DNA from: Cereibacter johrii
GTDB taxonomy: Bacteria; Pseudomonadota; Alphaproteobacteria; Rhodobacterales; Rhodobacteraceae
Reading direction: 5' to 3'
Assembly (NCBI RefSeq): GCF_001720585.1
Contig: NZ_MABH01000073.1
Span: 1 to 34,494, forward strand
Length of the DNA stretch: 34,494 bases
Shown: one piece after another, positions 29,801 through 34,494 of the stretch
How positions within the stretch are numbered: position 1 is the stretch's first letter
Layout of the letters: each line of letters starts with the position of its first letter
Translations under genes and position numbers: made by a program
Notes under the pieces: model-generated
Database searches by the model: none
Seen by the model: the letters and a program-made list of their open reading frames with translations, nothing else
Told to the model about the DNA's origin: nothing

Positions 29801-32223
29801 GATCCTTCCGAGACGCGGGTCGCAACGAGGATCTCGAGCGGGCGCGCCGGATCCTCGACCTGCGGCAGGTCGAGGGCGAAGCGCGCCTGCCCGGCCTCGT
29901 CGGTGCGCTGGCCGCCGAAGGAGGCGACCTGCGGATCGAAGCTCGCCGTCGAGCGGCCGAAGACATAGCCCGGGAAACCGGGCAGCCCCTCGGCCGCGCG
30001 CAGCAGCACCTCACCCTCGATGGCGAGATCCGCCCCCGGCGCGCCATAGAGGAAATTCGCCTCGACCGTCAGCTCGGGCACGTCGCCGAGCGCGATGGGC
30101 GCTTCGGGCAGGCTCGCCGTCACGTCGATCCGCTCGGGCAGGAAATCCTCGACCAGCACGGTCTTCGCGGCGAGCGGAGCCGCCTCGAGATCGGCCAGCA
30201 CCTCGAGCCGCCAGACCCCCCGCGGCGCCGAGCCCGCGAGCGGCAGGTCGAACACATGGCCGCCCGCGCCGGTGCCCGAGGCCAGCGCGCGGGAATACTC
30301 CACCCCGTCGGGCCGCTTCAGGATCGCGGTCAGCGGCAGCCCCTCGATGGCCTCGGCCTCGCCGTCGCGGGCGAGCGCCAGCGCATGGATCGTCTCGCCC
30401 GCGCGATAGGCGCCGCGCTCGGTCGCGAGGAACACATCCACCGGCGGGGCGGGCTCGTGCCCCTCCACGCCCCGGTCGGACAGGTCGAATTCCGGATCGG
30501 TGAGGGACAGGAACGCTATGTCTGCCTCGCCCTCCTTCACCACCACCAAAGCGGGCTCGGCCGCCCCGGTGCCGCGCGTGAGGCCCGCATCGAAGTCGGC
30601 GAGGCCCTGATCGTCCGTCGTGGCCGTGCCCAGCACCGTATTGGCGCGCGACAGAAGCTCGACCGTGACCCCGGTCTTCGGCTCGGCCGATCCGAGGCTG
30701 CGCACGAAGACATGCAGCCCGTCCGTCCCCGACAGCGTGGTCACGCCGAGGTCCGAGATCACGAACCATTGCCAGGCGGCCGGATGCTCATAGACATCCT
30801 GCCCCGGGATCGCGGCCTTCAGCGCATAGATGCCCGCGGGCAGGCCCCGCAGCGGCTCCTCCATCGGCAGGCGGGTGGTCATGTCGCGATTGACCTCCAT
30901 CGCCACCTCGCCGGTGCCGGTCCAGATCTCTTCGCCCACCTCGGCGGTGAACTGGTCGGCCTGCCACTGATCCAGCGGGCGGCCAAGGTAATCCTGCTGG
31001 ATCGCCCTCAACAAGTTGCGGTCGGACACGCGGTAGACCGCCAGATCCAGCGTTTTCGCATTCACCGTCTCGACCGGGATCGCCGGCGCGCCGGCGCGCG
31101 GCAGCACATAAGCCCGGCTCGGGAAGCGCACCGAAGGTGCGCGGTCGCGGACATAGGCCGCGATCTGCACCGACTTGGCGAGCGTCTGGCCGTCAGCCGC
31201 GGGCAGCCCCTCGCGGAAGGTCAGCACATGGCGCGCCCCGTGCGCGACGCCGCCCACGCAGATCCGCCGGTCCTCGGTCTCGACCGTCAGCCCCGGCTCG
31301 CCGAGCTGCACATAGCTGGCGTAATCGATGCCGCTGTCGGCCAGCTTCTCCGAGAAGGTCACGCAGATCCGCGGCCGCACCCGGTCGGCCTCGACCGTAT
31401 TCTCGGTGATGCGGAAACCGTATTTCCCCGCCGCCGTCTCGAGCAGCCCGGCCGTGTCGTCGCGCGGCTGGATCGACTGGGCGAGGCGCAGCGCCTGCAC
31501 CATGTCGCGCCCGCGATCGACCGTCTCGGCCGAAAGCGCGAGTTCGACCAGCGCCGTGTGGCGCAGCGCGGGCGAGGCCGAGCGCAGATAGCCGTTGATC
31601 GCCGCCCGGAAGGCGCGGTCGCGCAGCGTGTCGCGGGCCGATGTGTCCGCCTCGCCCGCCGCCCGCAGCCGGCGCGCATATTCGATCCAGCTCTCGGCCC
31701 GGTCCGAGGCGCTGACGGCCGCGCCGGTGAAGTTCGCCGCCGCGACCCGGTCGCCCTGCGCTTCGGCGCGGGCGGCGCTCTGGAGATGCTCCTCGTCCGT
31801 GAAGCCGTTCACCGTATGCTCGTGACCGAGCCCTGCCGCCTGCTCCTTCGCGCGCGTGAGATCGTAATCCGACAGGAAGGCCAGATCCGAGGCGCGGGCG
31901 CGGGCCGTCTCCTGCCGCGCGGGATCCTCCGGCACCACCACGCCCGAGAACGCGCCCTGATAGGGCGCCGCATCGCCCGAAGCCGATTTCGGGAAGCACG
32001 AGCCGTTGCGCCCGTTGAAGGTGAAGGCGGTGCAGCCCGTCCGCGACAGGCAGGCGCGCTCGCAGCCATCGAGCGTCGTGTCGAGGAGGGTCGCCATGTC
32101 GCTGCCCGGCAGGTCGGTGTCCGCGCTCAGGACGACGCGGCGCTCGGGCAGCCAGTCCTGTGCCGCAGCCGCGAGCGGCAGCAGACCGAGCATCAGGACC
32201 GGCAGCAGGTGACGGATGCGCAT
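26800..32223 (-). CDS. Bacterial alpha-2-macroglobulin with N-terminal PAN/Apple-like domain (1807 aa)
   Basis: This giant periplasmic protein is predicted to trap proteases that breach the outer membrane. A signal peptide ends near residue 21 (AAAAQD). No lipobox cysteine is present, so it is probably soluble, unlike the E. coli lipoprotein. Residues 28-95 form a small Cys-rich module (C54, C58, C64, C76) with CTAFTFNGRNGSCF, typical of PAN/Apple domains. Repeated beta-rich macroglobulin domains follow, with the family segment VDVGILNLTGFETPDPEDHYF and then a Gly/Pro-rich bait-like loop with GGDGG. The thioester motif CTEQ is intact (Cys1366 in YPYGCTEQ) and precedes the helical thioester domain. 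The ATG at 32223 has GGAGGAG at ideal spacing. It is cotranscribed with pbpC. Confidence 0.93.
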   Translation of the reverse strand: MRIRHLLPVLMLGLLPLAAAAQDWLPERRVVLSADTDLPGSDMATLLDTTLDGCERACLSRTGCTAFTFNGRNGSCFPKSASGDAAPYQGAFSGVVVPEDPARQETARARASDLAFLSDYDLTRAKEQAAGLGHEHTVNGFTDEEHLQSAARAEAQGDRVAAANFTGAAVSASDRAESWIEYARRLRAAGEADTSARDTLRDRAFRAAINGYLRSASPALRHTALVELALSAETVDRGRDMVQALRLAQSIQPRDDTAGLLETAAGKYGFRITENTVEADRVRPRICVTFSEKLADSGIDYASYVQLGEPGLTVETEDRRICVGGVAHGARHVLTFREGLPAADGQTLAKSVQIAAYVRDRAPSVRFPSRAYVLPRAGAPAIPVETVNAKTLDLAVYRVSDRNLLRAIQQDYLGRPLDQWQADQFTAEVGEEIWTGTGEVAMEVNRDMTTRLPMEEPLRGLPAGIYALKAAIPGQDVYEHPAAWQWFVISDLGVTTLSGTDGLHVFVRSLGSAEPKTGVTVELLSRANTVLGTATTDDQGLADFDAGLTRGTGAAEPALVVVKEGEADIAFLSLTDPEFDLSDRGVEGHEPAPPVDVFLATERGAYRAGETIHALALARDGEAEAIEGLPLTAILKRPDGVEYSRALASGTGAGGHVFDLPLAGSAPRGVWRLEVLADLEAAPLAAKTVLVEDFLPERIDVTASLPEAPIALGDVPELTVEANFLYGAPGADLAIEGEVLLRAAEGLPGFPGYVFGRSTASFDPQVASFGGQRTDEAGQARFALDLPQVEDPARPLEILVATRVSEGSGRPVERTITRRLRPAEPMIGIRPLFDGVAAQGTDARFALVGVGPEETPVPMQVRWTLNRIETDYQWYQQWGNWAWEPVETRTPVAEGEAELGTAPVEIGAPVDWGQYELVVERSDGRQAASSTSFYAGWYAPADVTATPDTLELSLDKPAYRPGETAELRIVPRAPGKALVTVLSNRLIAMKAVEVGEGETLVELPVTDEWGTGVYVTATLLRPMDVAAGRNPTRALGLAHAAIDPGEKKLAARIETAPEAAPRAPLEVAVKVEGAEPGETAYATLAAVDVGILNLTGFETPDPEDHYFGQRKLGVGIRDLYGRLIDGMNGAQGSVRSGGDGGRAQTQAPPPTEELVAFFSGPVEVGPDGLARATFDLPGFNGTVRVMAVVWSKTGVGHAEQDVLVRDPVVVTASLPRFLAPGDQSRLLLEIAHATGPAGRVSLDVSSPGLTVGSVPSGLDLAEKGRARIEVPVSADRTGLQQIEVSLTTPDGKQLTKRLVVPVEVNDPEIARRDRLTLEGGQTFTLDDNLFAGFVPGTGRATMAIGPIARLDTAGLLASLDRYPYGCTEQITSRALPLLYLSGVAQALDLPGTEDMSVRIGQAIDEVLTNQTAEGAFGLWQAQSGDFWLDAYVTDFLSRAKAQGHKVPELAMRRALDNLRNQVNYSADFDEGGEALAYALMVLAREGAAAIGDLRYYADVKADAFSTPAAQAQLGAALASYGDQLRADAMFRKAAARLNGSLAAQSQQVFRADYGTAYRDAATVLTLAAEAGSQAVDREAVTTSLAARTGTLSTQEAVWTLLATNALIDRPDLEGIAIDGTPATGPLVRLLHDGDPAVAVTNAGGPQVLTVTATGVPSEPEPAGGNGYAIARSYYTMEGEAADPASVAAGTRLVAGLEVTPFGNGEGRLMVNDPLPAGFEIDNPNLMRGGQVDALDWLAPVESVAHAEFRQDRFLAALDRYDGEAFRLAYIVRAVSPGTFHHPAASVEDMYRPEFRAWTGAGRVTVTP

Positions 32224-32377
32224 GGGAAACTCCTCCGGAAGCCTTGGGCGGATGCTGTCACCGGCCTTCCGGGGAGGCAAGGATTCTCGGGGCGTTTCTG
32301 CGCGCGGGGCCGCTCGTGCTTAAGAAGAGATTCATTCTGCGGACGCAGGATGCGGCAGGTCTAGGCGGGACGGACGG

Positions 32378-34494
<2,117 letters not shown>

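Noticed and set aside
26791-32364. A 1857-codon open frame antisense to the alpha-2-macroglobulin gene
   Set aside because: The sense strand encodes a recognisable protein with signal peptide, thioester motif and ribosome-binding site. The antisense frame is Arg/Gly/His-rich with no family motif, an expected shadow of strong G/C third-position bias.

Overview
This window looks like ordinary core chromosome of a purple non-sulfur alphaproteobacterium of the Rhodobacter/Cereibacter sphaeroides group. The grounds are very high GC with strong G/C third-position bias, alphaproteobacterial gene order (rpsT-dnaA-dnaN-recF-gyrB), alphaproteobacterial-type flagellar proteins, a Methanosarcina-type serC next to serA, and an intergenic stem-loop repeat that I recall as common in Rhodobacteraceae. 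The species is an inference. No insertion sequence, prophage, CRISPR array, tRNA or rRNA was found.

Layout. (1) 1-4548: the edge of a flagellar cluster. It holds the 3' part of fliI, an opposing flgJ-like/flgN-like pair, and then fliK-flgD. (2) 4543-7771: ubiB and ubiE (ubiquinone synthesis) on the minus strand, divergent from mutM (DNA repair). (3) 7832-8997: a crotonase and rpsT with its terminator. (4) 8998-16245: a 539-bp gene-free leader, then dnaA, dnaN, recF, a small VOC-fold protein and gyrB. These genes cover replication initiation, the sliding clamp, recombinational repair and supercoiling. (5) 16202-18657: a DUF2254 membrane protein that overlaps gyrB antisense, divergent from zapE. 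(6) 18843-22691: the complete phosphorylated serine pathway, with serB divergent from serC-serA and a probable serC leader RNA in front of serC. (7) 22788-24771: a PPP-type phosphatase and a thiolase. (8) 24779-32223: penicillin-binding protein 1C and a giant bacterial alpha-2-macroglobulin, forming an overlapping minus-strand operon. (9) 32378 to the end: a soluble hybrid histidine kinase cut by the window edge.

Almost every gene is a recognisable housekeeping family, and I did not find a convincing new multi-gene system. The points most worth a second look are small: the structured dnaA leader with a six-codon ORF stopping three bases before dnaA, the candidate serC leader RNA, the repeat that supplies both a terminator-like hairpin after dnaN and the recF ribosome-binding site, tandem repeats inside fliK, a histidine kinase whose receiver domain has lost one of its paired acidic residues, and possible CtrA/GANTC signals in a few intergenic regions.
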